64,000 nucleotides of DNA from Patiria pectinifera (Eukaryota > Echinodermata > Asteroidea > Valvatida > Asterinidae), in assembly GCA_029964075.1 (NCBI GenBank), contig CM057147.1, positions 28,293,513-28,357,512 on the forward strand, given 5' to 3'. Below the pieces are notes generated by a model. The model made no database searches. It was not told the DNA's origin and saw only the letters and a list, made by a program, of their open reading frames with translations. The position numbers were made by a program, and so were the translations under genes. This document shows positions 42,391 through 54,130 of this stretch, in pieces; positions within the stretch are counted from its first letter, which is position 1, and each line of letters begins with the position of its first letter.

Positions 42391-42435
42391 AACGATTCGA
42401 CGATCACATTAAATGCCTCTTTGGCGTTCCATAGC

Positions 42436-42585
42436 CAGGCAGGCATGCAACTTTTCCTCGGATCAGCTGATTTCCTCTTTTTTTACTTCACATGTGTGCC
42501 ATTGAAAATAGAAAAACACTGTACAAAGTCTGGGAACAATTTGAATTTCCTCTTTTTCTGGGCGATTTCCCAGTTGCATGCCTGA
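42436..42585. mobile_element. Small inverted-repeat element, possible MITE
   Basis: CAGGCATGCAACT at about 42437 and AGTTGCATGCCTG ending at about 42585 face each other around 120 bp. No convincing target duplication. Confidence 0.35.
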
Positions 42586-42611
42586 ATAGGGCGTAGTAAT
42601 GGGGATGAAAT

Positions 42612-44732
42612 TTCATTCATTCATTCAACATGGTTTATTAACAACTCACGAATGGCATCCATAGCTGAATTGCACGTGATATACATGTACATTTTTTTTA
42701 ATACATTTTTAAGAAAGTTAAAGGCCTACCGAGTTAAAAAACAAAATATGACATTAAATACTAATATTAGAAAAGGTTTAAACATTGTGCATACAGATCT
42801 GACTAAAGAAAATTGTCTATATAGAGAAATACATATTATTGTTACAGACTGTGTTGCAATCAATTTATCTTACTTTAAAAAGGGGGCATTGAAATTGCGT
42901 TAAAACTTATAAAAGACATTCAAAAAGGTTGCAGGTAAAAAAGTTATAGTTTCATTTAGGATTAGAATTATAAAAATGAGCCAGATGAGGAATGAGTTTA
43001 AAAATTCTGCAAGATGTGTGGCAGTCAAATTATCTTATTTAAATGAAAGGTAGTATTAAAATCACGTTAAAACTTGTAGAATATAGGTTTTCCCGGCCAA
43101 TTTCACTAAGCTTTCATTCAATCTAACGCCTGGCTCATTCGATTTAAATTGAAATTAAAAGATCACGCAGATCGGCATTCGACAATCAAAAAGAATCATT
43201 CAATTTCACTATCCGAGCATTCCATCGCCTTTTAGCTTCACTCGTCCCAATTAAAGATGCATTCATTTAAAAGTATCGCGTTGTTAATTCAATTTCGTCT
43301 AAACCATTAGTAAGGGGTTGATCGGGCATTCGTTTTCATTAATGGGCAAACATATTTCACATTTTGTCAAACATCTTTTAAGACTTCATACGTGTCCGTA
43401 TTCCTTAGCGTAAATCATATTTGATGACTTCAATCCGTAGATGCCTTTCTTTCGTAATTAAAGGGTATGTGCAATGACTTTTTCTCAGGAAATCTTATTG
43501 TGCAACTCTTTACTACTGTGAAATTTAAGGAAACTACACATTTGACAAAAATGGTTAATCTTACTGCAAAAGTGCACTTCTTTAAACATTTTTCATGCTT
43601 TTCCGGACTACGTATGAGCGCACTGTTACTGTGATGTTATTTCAGGAAGACACTGTTCAGTTTAGGGTTTTTTCTTTCAAATTATTCATCCAAAATTTGG
43701 TACCGGGTAATTAAAAACATTTGTGGGAAAGGGTTGGTCATTGGCCTACTGCCATGTACTGACACATCATATAATCACTAAATAAACGAAATTTATGACA
43801 GCAAAATATCCAAAATTCTAACAACTTTGTTTGCTGAAATAGCCGTGTAACATTAATCATGACCGGAATGCCATCACAGGTTTTCTAATGAATATGAAAC
43901 TTTGCATTAGCATAAAACGGAGAAGGCACCAAAACACCCTCAAAATGGAAAATGAAATTTGCAAATAAGATGTATTTTCAAGGTTTGCGTTGCAAACTTA
44001 CTTTGCATGGCCCCTGTGAATACGGTAGTGTTCGGTCAGACATGCACAAGAAAACATTTAAGAAATAACTCAAGAGAAATGTTTCCGATGGTATGGTACA
44101 ACCATCGCCAAACATAGGTGTTTGCCCCTTGCTCAAACGTTTAAACAAGTAGAAAAGATAAACAGTGAAAAATAAATTATCTTAGTCCCTTCAATTAATT
44201 TATTCGTAATTACATCTTGTTTCCCTCATAGGGCCTATCAGTTAATTTGTAACATTGTAAATTTTACAGTCATCAAGTTTTGGGGGGAAATGAACCTCGG
44301 AAAAAAATAGGAAAATGTATCGATTAAAATGTTTTACTAATTTAAACGATCAAACGATGAAAGCGATTGCCCATAAACGAAAAAGATACGAAAAGCATGG
44401 TTATACGTTACAAGCGCACAGATGTTCGCTAATTTGAATGCGTCAACCGTCAACAGGTTGCAAAGACTTAATTTACGACTGCTACAAGTTAAGTCGTGAA
44501 TGCACCAAAACGAAATAGGCTGCCTGAAAATGAAAACGAACATTCAGAGCAAAATCTTGGCTGCCTAAAAATGAAATTGAACGAACCCAAAACGAAAAAG
44601 AAACCCCAATTTGACCACATGTGTAAAACTCACGCGAAATTGAAAGGCTGATAATGAAACTGATTAGAAAAGTTCGGAAATTCGCCGGAAAAACCTATAC
44701 AATAAAAGCTTGCAGGTAAAAATCAATTCATT
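42612..44732 (-). repeat. 3' end of CR1/L2-like LINE, with tandem duplication
   Basis: On the minus strand this follows the LINE ORF and ends in TTGAATGAATGAATGAA at 42612-42630, a tail of the type that ends CR1/L2 LINEs. A block containing the last codons of ORF2 (complement of CCAGATGAGGAATG) occurs at 44760-44775 and again at 42980-42995, so the 3' end is tandemly duplicated. A separate transposon (43082-44702) interrupts the duplicate. Confidence 0.6.
43082..44702. mobile_element. 1.6-kb inverted-repeat DNA transposon in LINE 3' end
   Basis: TATAGGTTTTCCCGGC at the left and GCCGGAAAAACCTATA at the right; beyond the first 16 bp the similarity continues to AATTTC. TATA may be a 4-bp target duplication or part of the TIR. 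Comparison of the two tandem units of the LINE 3' end shows the uninterrupted sequence. No transposase ORF. The right third contains several CCAAAACGAAA/GAAAATGAAA-like words. Confidence 0.6.
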
Positions 44733-47700
44733 TCATTTGGGATTAGAGTTATACAGATGTACCAGATGAGGAATGGCACTACTCTGCATTCTATTTGTTT
44801 TACACTTAAGTTGTGGGACTTTATTCGAATTTCTTAGTGTACGTTTCATTTTTGGAGGAGAAGGGATAAAATCCTTAAATTGTTCAGTTTGTTTCAATGT
44901 TCTTTCGATGAATGACGTACATAGAGATTCTCTTCTTTGTTTCAAGGGGAAATCCCGAGCTCACATAGCATCTCGGAGTAACTGTTATAACCACCGCGTC
45001 CGGTGATTATTCGTAGAGCTCTTTTTTGGATGCTTTCGATCTGGTCAGACTGGGCGGTGGTTAATCCCCCATCCCATACTGGTGCTCCATATTCAAGAAG
45101 CGGTCTGATGTAGCTGTTGTAGATAATAAGTAGATCCTGGACAGGCAAACAGTGGCCTTTAAGAAGACGGAGCATGTAAAGTTTTCTACCTGCACGTTTA
45201 ATGAGGTCGGTAATATGTGCGTCCCATTTCAAATTGCTCTGAATAAGTATGCCAAGAAGTTTAATTGATTGCACTGTTTCTAATTGATGATCATGCAGCA
45301 TGAGCGAAGGTGGTGCTGGGGGTTTCGCTGGAATGTTATTTCCATTGCTGTACATTTCTTTGGGTTTAGTTTCATGTTGCTGTCCTTCGACCACTGTACC
45401 AAAGAGGAGACAGCTGACTGCATGCGCGACAATTGGTTTTGAGTTCGGCATTCGACAAGAGTCATGTCGTCGACATATTTGTAGGCGTTTATACCATTCG
45501 GTGGGGACATATCGTTGATCATTGCCAGAAAGATGATTGGCCCTAGACGTGTGCCCTGCGGTACACCAGAGTGAAGAGTGGACCAATCAGACTCGGAGGT
45601 TTTGTACCGTACTCTTTGTTGACGTGATGTGAGGAAGTCTGCGACCCATGGGATGAGCGACGGACGAACACTGAGGTCCAACAACTTAGCAATTGCTATA
45701 GTGTGGTCGATACGGTCGAATGCTTTTGTAAAGTCTGTCACAATTGTAGATGAAACTTTTGGAATTTCAGCGTTAGCATACACTTGGTGTAAAATGTTAA
45801 TTAAGCAGTGGGTAGTTGACAGGAATTTTCGATTCCCAAATTGGTTTGGGTCCAGTTTGGGCTGGATATCACTGAAGATCCATTTAGCTATGAAGCCTTC
45901 AGTCACCTTCGCGAAATGGTCTGTGAGAGAGATTGGGCGGAGTTTATCCAGTGTAGGGGGATTTGTTTTGGGTACCGGGATAACGATAGCTCGTTTCCAT
46001 TGGTCGGGCACAATGCATTGTTCGAAAGATGAATTAATAATATGTTCTACGGGTGTCGCAAGTTCATAAGAGAATGTTCTCACAATCCTCGCGGAAATGT
46101 CATCTGGACCTCCAGCTGTCGTGCGTTTGATTTTCCCCAGTGCCTTCTGTACATCCCAAGGATAAACCTCAGGACATGGTGTTGAAGAGGGGAGGTAGGC
46201 CGGGAGTTTTGCAAGGTTTAGTGGTTCTAAATCACCCGCAATAGATACGAAGTGTTCATTGATTGCATTAGCGATCGATTTAGTGTCATCATGATTTACT
46301 CCTGGGATAGTGATGGGCGAGTGGTCTTTATTGGTGCCAGAGAGCACGCGGATTTCACGATACCAGGATGACGGATTGTTTTTCTTGAGCCTCTGAATCC
46401 GCTTTGAGTAATATTCCGTTCTTGCCTTTTTGATAGTTACGATGACTGCATTTCGGAGCCGTGTCCATTCATCAGTCAGTTTATTATAGTACGCTTTTTG
46501 ACGTCTGCGGATAAGAAGTTTAATTTCGGGAGTTATCCAGGGCTTATCAGAAGAATGTACCTTAGCTACTCGGAGAGGGAAATGCGTATTTATAGCTGTA
46601 TGCAAGGTATTGTAGAATTCGGTGCATTGTAGGTTGACGTCACTTTTATCGGTGACTTCTAGCCAATCATGTTCGCTGATCCATCTACCAAATGATCGAA
46701 TGGCACTGTCTGGCATTGGACGATTAAACCGCTTCTTTGTAATGTTGCGTTTAGGCGGCAAACTTTTTGGTATCCAAAGAAGGGTTGCGTGGTCCGAGCG
46801 TCCTATTGGAGATGAGATTTGTACTTCTCCATAGAACCCACTTAAGTTACTAATGATTTTGTCCAGGGTATTGTCACCTCGTGTGGGTTGCTTTACTACC
46901 TGTCGATAGTTTTGATCAATAAGGGGATTTAGATTGAGTTGATTAAAATCACCCAAAATGATAAAACCGGCGTCTGTCGAGTTGACAGTCAGGAAATCAG
47001 TGGTAGCCTGTATATGGTCGATGATCCTTGTTGCGATATCGTTGTCAGGTTGTGCATAATAGACAACAGAGCAGAAAATACAAGAAACAGAGCGTGGTAG
47101 GCGTGGAGGTCCGAGTTGAATCCAGGCAATTTCAAGGTCATCAGGAACAGTAACATTTTGGAGAGGGGAGGGGTTCATGTCGAATTTTGCGTAGAGAGCT
47201 ACGCCACCACCGACACGATTGATTCTCGATTTGCAGACCACAGTGTATCCTGGGATTGCAATCAAGTTTGTAGGAAGATCATACTTAAACCAGGTTTCAG
47301 TGACAGCACAGAAATCAATATCATTGGCAAGAATCACTGTCGAAAGTTCATCGAGTTTGTTATTAGCTGATCGTGCATTAAACAACATAACTGATGGTAG
47401 ATGGGTCTTTGTAGACACCTTAGGAGTGCTAGGGATAGGTACAAGGGATCGATGATCACATGACCGGTGCTGAGCTATTGTCTTATTGCTTGTTCGAGCA
47501 TAGTTGATAATTGCTGGGATTGGATGGCGAAAATGTTTGTTTTTGCGCACACCAGCTCGGCAGCCACGGTGGGTCGGTGGTTTACGCCGTATTCCCAATT
47601 GTTTGATGGTTTCCCATGAATAGGCAGGAATTGTTAAGTTCGGTAATGAACTGAGAGCGTGAAGATAATCCCGATTATAGCGATATTCACTGTGTGTTTG

Positions 47701-48012
47701 GTTGGAATGATTCCCTGGTGTTGATTCTAACGATGGTCCGGGGTTTAGTTCGATATCACCACAGCAGATGATTGGTAGTCTAAAGGTGGCACGTGAGTTG
47801 GGGTAATACGTACGGGGGGACTTCAGATAACCCCTACAAAATGTCACTTTGTGAGTTTGTCGCCTTCCGATGCCAATCGTGTAAGGGCTGGCATTTTGCT
47901 CATGGCTGGTTCCATTTGCATATGAACTGAAAATCAGCGAGTACACAATCAGGCTGATGAATACCTTAGGAATGTCCATTGTGTACCGGAGGAGATGAAT
48001 ATTCAGCATCAC
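44733..48012 (-). pseudogene. CR1/L2-like LINE ORF2: endonuclease and reverse transcriptase
   Basis: The main frame (48012-45280) opens with a signal-like segment (VFISLIVYSLIFSSYANG, residues 17-34) and a 2A-like DIELNPGP at 86-93. Then an AP-type endonuclease (VMLFNARSANNK, CAVTETW, FIILGDFN, GRSDHATL) and RT (RPISLTD, SGVPQGTRLGPI, YVDD at 846-849). The frame shifts near 45330 into 45586-44942 (VQSIKLLGILIQ, IYNSYIRPLLEYGAPVW) and again near 44945 into 44945-44733 (CTSFIERTLKQTEQF, LRNSNKVP). Two shifts make this copy dead; the domains are otherwise complete. Confidence 0.85.
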
Positions 48013-48775
48013 AGACTAGTCAATGACATCATGTCCAAGCGCGCAGTGACTCGTGGAATGGAGTGCGTGTGGTTAAGAATCCACAGGTAATGTCCAAATA
48101 AAACTGTTATTTACCACATTTTGATGGAGAAAAACCAACTGCAGAAAAGTCCAGCCACTCCTCTGGTACATTACCAATCAGGTAATCGGAAGGTTGCAAC
48201 AGATAACTTCTCAAAACATAAAATATTAACAATTATTTAGAGAGCGGAGTGACGGCTGCCTGTCAGGCGCACAACACATTCAGCCTTCACAGTGTGGGCA
48301 GTTAAATGTAAATGGGGGATACAGTTGGGAGACATGCAGTTATAGTAAAGCAATTTCTGTGGTGTGATCTGAGGCAATTTCTGACCACTATTTGTACCGC
48401 TCTAAACGATGAGGGCGACAGAGGAATCAAGTCATTCGTGATTCTAGCTGACCGAAGGCGTGGCTGAGTTCGCTGGGCTGTACGTGGTAAGAGTGTAACT
48501 CATCAGAGGTGAGTAAATGTAAGGCTTGTTTGGTACGCCTAGAAGTTTGCAGCCGTGGTAAGTTGTATGGTTTTCCCACCCACCCGGCCCCCTTTACCTG
48601 GTGCGGCGTTCCGTTTCAGGTTCCGGTTTCTACTAGAATCTATTCAACCCATATCTAAGCCTTGTAGATTCTGGAGCCCGCGACGGAAAAACAGAGCGAG
48701 ATAAATAGTTCACTATATCACGTCATATGTATGGCACGCCAAAGTGGAATTTATTCAACTCTGCACGGCAACTGC
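48013..48775. other. Possible LINE 5' region; no gene recognised
   Basis: Lies upstream (minus sense) of the LINE ORF and could contain its 5' untranslated region. There is no independent evidence for its limits. Confidence 0.35.
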
Positions 48776-48779
48776 CAAC

Positions 48780-49226
48780 ATTATGAAATACATCACAACT
48801 TTTTTGAAAAGTATGTCAACATTGTAAAAAATATGTCAACATTTTAAAAAAGTATGTCAACATTTCAAAAACGTATGTCAACATTTCGAAAACGTATGTC
48901 AACATTTTAAAAAATATATGTCAACATTTTAAAAAAATATGTCAACATTTAAAAAAAAATTATGTCAACATTGTAAACAATATGCCAATATTGTAAAAAA
49001 TTTGTCAACTTTCAAAAACGTATGTCAACATTTAAAAAATATGTGTCAACATTTCAAAAACGTATGTCAACATTTAAAAAATATGTCAACATTTCAAAAA
49101 CGTATGTCAACATTTAAAAAATATATGTCAACATTTCAAAAACGTATGTCAACATTTAAAAAATATATGTCAACATTTTTAAAAAATATGTCAACATTTC
49201 AAAAACTTATGTCAACATTTAAAAAT
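48780..49226. repeat. TATGTCAACATTT minisatellite
   Basis: About twenty units of 18-22 bp: TATGTCAACATTT followed by an A-rich spacer (AAAAAA or CAAAAACG), with two unit types alternating in the right half. The open frame across it (MSTFKK-like repeats) is a by-product. Confidence 0.95.
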
Positions 49227-49529
49227 TAATTAAAAGAAGTTCTCTGCCGGCTGCCGCCAATACTGACAGATCCTGACACTGACAGTGACAGATGATCGCA
49301 CTCGTACACATGTGGATGGTTGCATGGTACCTAGTAGGCTAGTACCCACTTCCCTTATTAAGAACAGTCTCATTACCCGCACCATAGGTGCCAGCCTATT
49401 CGCTGATTCTCACCATGGAAACGTGAACGCACATTGCCTGTGCGCCTGCCGGTGTCCCAATACATGTAACCAAAAAGTTTGAAGGATACACATTTATTTT
49501 AAACCATGGTTACAAAAATAAAGACAACC

Positions 49530-49752
49530 ACGAACTAAACGAGCAAGGAACACAGACCATACACAGACCATACATGGAGTTTGTTCTTAATTATTCCTCC
49601 ATGAACGTACCCACACGCACGAGCTGGGAACGCAAATCAGAGTGCTTGCAAGACCATGGAATGACCCAGGGAATAAGCATACTCCTCTCTATAAGCTCAA
49701 TAGCTTGACCCACAGGAAGTGTTACATAGCACATTCTTGGGTGGACTTGGTA
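49530..49752. repeat. Dispersed repeat, inverted copy of 14843-15010
   Basis: GAGCAAGGAACACAGACC, GTTCTTAATTATTCCTCC, TGCTTGCAAGACCA and AGGAAGTGTTACATAGCAC are complements, in reverse order, of the segment at 14843-15010. No TIR or TSD is visible around it here. Confidence 0.75.
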
Positions 49753-51028
49753 GACTCCATAGCACCGCTATGGAATGTATGAACAAACTCGGTCCAGAAA
49801 CTTGACATGGTAATAAAATTCTTTTTACTCAGGTACGACAGCTAAACGGATATGAATAACAAATATACTAGACTTATTTTGTAAAAGAAAAATTTAAGCT
49901 ACAGAAAAAACCTAACAATTCAGTTAAATATAATTATGTTCGGTTGAATTAAAAAAAACCCCAAAAAACACATAAACACAAAAAATCATAACTTCAAGGT
50001 ATATTCAATTAACTTGATTCACGAAAAAAAAATGGTAAGGTGACCATTCCAGGTTGAATAAAGTATATACAAATACAGATTGAAATGAAATATATATACA
50101 GAATCAGATTATTTTAATTCATCATGACATAAAAATACATTACCAGTCTCGTAAATACATTGGAAATGTTATTACTTATAATTAAACCATTGAAAACCAT
50201 AAACATTCTTAAAATAAATTTAAAAATAAATAAATAAAAACAGAAGTAGCTAATGAAGCGAATAGAACATTGGTAACTCGAGTACACAATTTGGAATAAA
50301 AAGAAATAATCATTAAAAAAATAACACTCATCATGCTTACAACACACGCCATTTACTCTAAACAACCGTCCATCAACCCTACATCGAAAAAGAAATGTTA
50401 CATGCAGAGGAAGATGAAGTTCTAGAGGTCAAAGCTGATGTCTACACTAAATGCACCAGAATTAACAATAATACAAGTATATAGAGACTAGACTTTAGAC
50501 CTGAAAAAGTACCAGCTGATTAGCCTGCTGTCGCACGCCTGATAAAGCTCGTCACGGAAGTCATCTCAAAAACTAAATTATGAAACTTGGAGAAAATTAA
50601 CCACCGTGCGTAGCATAGCAGCTGAGCAACGTTTACTAGGAGGAACGTCGGAACATTATTATTGACACCCATATACAAGCAACCAAGTATTAAACAAAAT
50701 CAAGAGAATACCGGCAGCTTTCAACAGAAGGTACACGTAGATAAGAAGAGGGGTTTGAGTGAAGGCGTACCAAATAAAAAAGTCTACGATCATTTCTCCT
50801 GCATTCTAAGGCAAGTTGACAATGAATTTAGAACAGGGGGGGGGTGCTACCCTCGACCTCCATCTCACTCCGCAAAATGTTCTCCTGAACTTTACCAAGT
50901 ATAATTTATTGACGAAAAAATTAGGCCTATATGTGATTCAAGTCTCACAAAAGCAGAACATAGAATCTGCATACATCAGAATCGTCAACGATCGAAAACA
51001 GGTAAACCGTCTATGTAATTATTTCACT
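49753..51028. other. AT-rich, no gene recognised
   Basis: Strongly AT-rich to about 50390. The short frames at 50662-51169 have no recognisable domain. Confidence 0.4.
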
Positions 51029-51123
51029 AGTTGGTCTTGGTCGAATTTTAGGGCGAAGGTTGCAACCTACAACCTGAAGAAGGGCACTGGTCGGAAAATT
51101 CGACCAAGAACTACTGAACTAGT
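51029..51123. repeat. Inverted repeat enclosing a CCTGAAGA core
   Basis: ACTAGTTGGTCTTGGTCG with following AATTTT is mirrored by AAAATTCGACCAAG and ACTAGT at 51095-51123. Between them is CCTGAAGA, followed by GGAAAA just before the right arm. The plan resembles the hairpin at 18232-18301 but stem II does not pair. Confidence 0.4.
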
Positions 51124-51485
51124 CCTTGCTGTACGGATGAAATATAAGGACACTCTAAAAAAAAAATGAGGTTGTGAATGTGTTTTATGTTGGGACAGTG
51201 GAAAAAATCAAGAATTTTACCATTCTCAAGTAGAACCATTTGCTATTATTAGAAATTCGTACTTTTGTTTTGACATTTTACACGTACACGTTACTTCCAG
51301 TTAGATAACGTCAGCAGTAAAATGTGAAAACGTTTTGATTTAGTTCAGAGAGAATGAAGTGAAAAGAATGTCTGAAAGGCCAAGGCTTTGACCCTCAAGC
51401 CTCGAGGCCAAGGCCAAGGCCCTGTTTTATGAAATGACCACTGATATACAACTAATTATAGTCACATGAGTGACACATCATCACA

Positions 51486-51790
51486 CAAGGGCGGATCCAG
51501 AACACAATTTGGGGGGGGGGGCAAAGAACTTTGGGTCCCCCCAAAAAAGTGGGTCAAAAAATTATGGCTTGGGCTTCGGGGCCGCTTAAGGGCCCCGAAA
51601 AAATGTTGGATTCGAGATGCTCTGTGGTGCGATTTGAGGCAATTTCTGTCCATTTTAACTGATGTTTTTTCGAGGAAAAGATGGTGGTGTACTCATTGCC
51701 TGCCTTTATTACGACGTCACATAAAAAAAATGGTTTCTTTTTTTTGGGGGGGGGGTATGGCCCCTTTTGGCCCCCCTGGATCCGCCCTTA
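51486..51790. mobile_element. hAT-type MITE, copy 1
   Basis: Begins CAAGGGCGGATCCAG and ends CTGGATCCGCCCTTA (last base changed). Flanks TCATCACA (51478-51485) and TCATCATG (51791-51798) match at six of eight bases, a decayed 8-bp TSD. CAGGGGCGGATC-like ends and 8-bp TSDs are characteristic of hAT elements. Interior G-runs and C-runs face each other. Confidence 0.75.
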
Positions 51791-51879
51791 TCATCATGAA
51801 TTGCTCGTTACGAACATGCTCGCATAGGCCTACTCCGTTTTATGACTGCACTGTATCTATTAAAGTATAAGATCAGGTC

Positions 51880-52460
51880 TTTAATATGGTTTAACTAAAC
51901 AAAATAATGATTTACTTCTATATTGACACACAATTCTCCCAAGTGTAACAAAAGGAGGATCCAAGAAACTGATTTAGGAAATTTTTATTTGCTGGCCCAA
52001 CATGGTCAGAAATATCAGCATTATCTAAAACAGATACATGCAAATCTTTAGCACTTATCAGGGAAACATATACAACCAATCAGATCTATTCCATAATTGT
52101 ATGCAATTAAAGTGATCATCTCATTAGCCCCACAAGTGTACGGAATATTTTTGCAGCAAATCTACTACAATGGTAACAAAATGTGATGCTACAAAAGTGG
52201 AAGTGTGCCCTACACACAAATCTATAGGGTGCTTCCCTCCTCCATGGTAATACGGTTAAAATGGTAACAGCAAAATTTCGAACAGATTTATCTGGAAAAT
52301 GCAAAAATCTATGGGCCTTGAAGAGCCTTGACTCAAAATTGTAAGGCCCTGAACCCTCAAGGCCAAGGCCAAGGCTTTTGCCCTCAAGCCTCGAGGCCAA
52401 GGCCAAGGCCCTAAAATCCAGCCTTAAGGCAGCCTTAAGGCCAAGGCCCAGCATCGAGGC
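51880..52460. repeat. AAGGCC-rich low-complexity repeat
   Basis: CCTCGAGGCCAAGGCCAAGG words at 52388-52408 and, inside CTCAAGCCTCGAGGCC, also at 51398-51420. These are two dispersed copies of a short GGCCAAGGC repeat. Nothing else is supported between them. Confidence 0.6.
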
Positions 52461-52461
52461 A

Positions 52462-54130
52462 CTACATCACTGCTACCTTCCTTAAACTCTCTGACGGACA
52501 TATCAACCCACCTCTGGATTTGATGTTCAGAAGCGTTGTGAATAGCGTTTCCTCCTCTCCACGGGCAACCAATGTGTACTTACAAGTGTCGCAAAGAAGC
52601 TTCGCCATCAGTTTCCGGGCAACAAAACCTGAAATGTAAGTGACAACATTTTCAATGAATTGAGAGAGATCTCCCCCGTCGATGGCATATAGGTGGTCGT
52701 CTAAATGCCATGTGGAGCCAAGGGCGGGTCCGGGGGGGGGGCAAAGGGGGCCACCCCCCCCCATGTGACATCGCAATAAAGGCAGGCAATGAGTACACCA
52801 CCATCTTTTCCTCAAAAAAACACATTCATTTGGTTAAAAAGGTCAGAAATTGCCTCAGATCGCACCACAGAGCATCAAGAATCAAAAAAAATTTCGGGGC
52901 CCTTAAGCGGGCCCCGAACCCCACGCCGTAATTTTTTCGACCCACTTTTTTGGGGGACCAAAAAATTTTTTGGCCCCCCCAAAAAAATTGTGTTCTGGAT
53001 CCGCCCTTGTGTGGAGCTATAATGGAGGAATCAGCATCAGTTGAAGAAGATTCGTCACGCCCATTTTCCTCCTCGACAGATACAGGGGGATGGATTTCAC
53101 AACCTTTAGCGACTTCAACTCGTCTCGTGCCCTCGCCATGAATCCCAGAGTCTGCCATATTTTGTGTTTGCTGATGGGAGCTTTGTATCCCTTACCTCGG
53201 CAGTTTCGTGAATTGAGGACATCGAATAGCCTGTCCACCGTGCAGATGAATTGAACTGTTGCCTCGCAACCTTTGAACTCTCGCAACCTTTGAACTCTAA
53301 TTTGCCAAGTTGCCGGGCAAACTCTAGGGCGTCAGCAACCGAGGAACTCAATACCTGAACAGCTAGATTCACTTTCATCTTCTCATTTTTATACTTAACA
53401 TGTCTTTCACTGACCTTGTTACCTGCAGACAACTTTTCTTCATTCTGTAATTCCATGAGTTGGTCTATGTACACCCAGTCAACGATGCCAACACCTGGAA
53501 GTTTGAAGCACCTGTATGTATACTCATCATGTTCCTCATCAACTTGATCATATGACAAGCATCAAAAACGAAAGCAACACGGACACTCGGATCAGAAGGA
53601 TGGGGAAATGTTGTCTCCATGTTCTGTGGATCCAGGTTGATTCCTATAGCCGAGTTGCCATTTGTTGATTATAGCTAGTCCCGTCTGCCGTTACTGAGAC
53701 AGCACGAACGCCTGCATCGTGGAGCTTTTCTAGACACATGGTTAAGGCTAGCCTGTGTGTTACCTGTAATGCCATTGATACAAAAGTACCCAAGAGGTGT
53801 TTTCCACCTGCCAAAAATACCAACGGCCATTATAACTATTATTTCAGTAGCTTCTGGCACTGTATCATCATCGACTTGCCCCACACCCAAATCAACAAAA
53901 CCAACCATTTTCTGAGACGACTGATCCCATTCAATGAACTTCCGGATGCTCATACCATCTATCATAATGCTACAGAATTTGTACTTGGTGTCACCTTCCC
54001 GAACCCTTGATGCTAAGGTGTCGAACGCTTGTTGGGAAAATCCGGGTTGTCCGTCGATTCCTGAAAACCATCTGTGTGTGTAGAACGAAAACGAAGAAAT
54101 GTTTGACTTGATCACTCCTGGTAAATACAA
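52462..54130 (-). pseudogene. P-element/THAP9-like transposase relic
   Basis: Reading the minus strand across frames in order: SGIDGQPGFSQQAF; CSIMIDGMSIRKFIEWD (first catalytic Asp region); KTPLGYF and QASL; a frame near 53740-53560 with VTADGTSYNQQMA and FDACHMIKLMRN, the diagnostic P-element box; WVYIDQLMELQNEEKLS; KMKVNLAVQVLSSSVADAL and FKGCE; then VTYISGFVARKLM and SRGGLICPSE, the C-terminal signature. At least four frameshifts or stops and a hAT MITE (52719-53009) break it. No THAP zinc finger is visible. Confidence 0.8.
52719..53009. mobile_element. hAT-type MITE, copy 2, inserted in P relic
   Basis: 291 bp, inverted relative to copy 1. Starts CAAGGGCGGGTCC and ends GGATCCGCCCTTG. 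TGTGGAGC flanks it exactly at 52711-52718 and 53010-53017. It separates the P transposase C-terminus from the rest, so it inserted after or during the decay of that element. Confidence 0.9.

Noticed and set aside
48939-49229. MSTFKK repeat peptide
   Set aside because: Product of the TATGTCAACATTT minisatellite.
51466-51870. 134-residue frame and the matching frame at 52826-53158
   Set aside because: Mostly within the hAT-type MITEs; similarity between them is due to shared transposon DNA.
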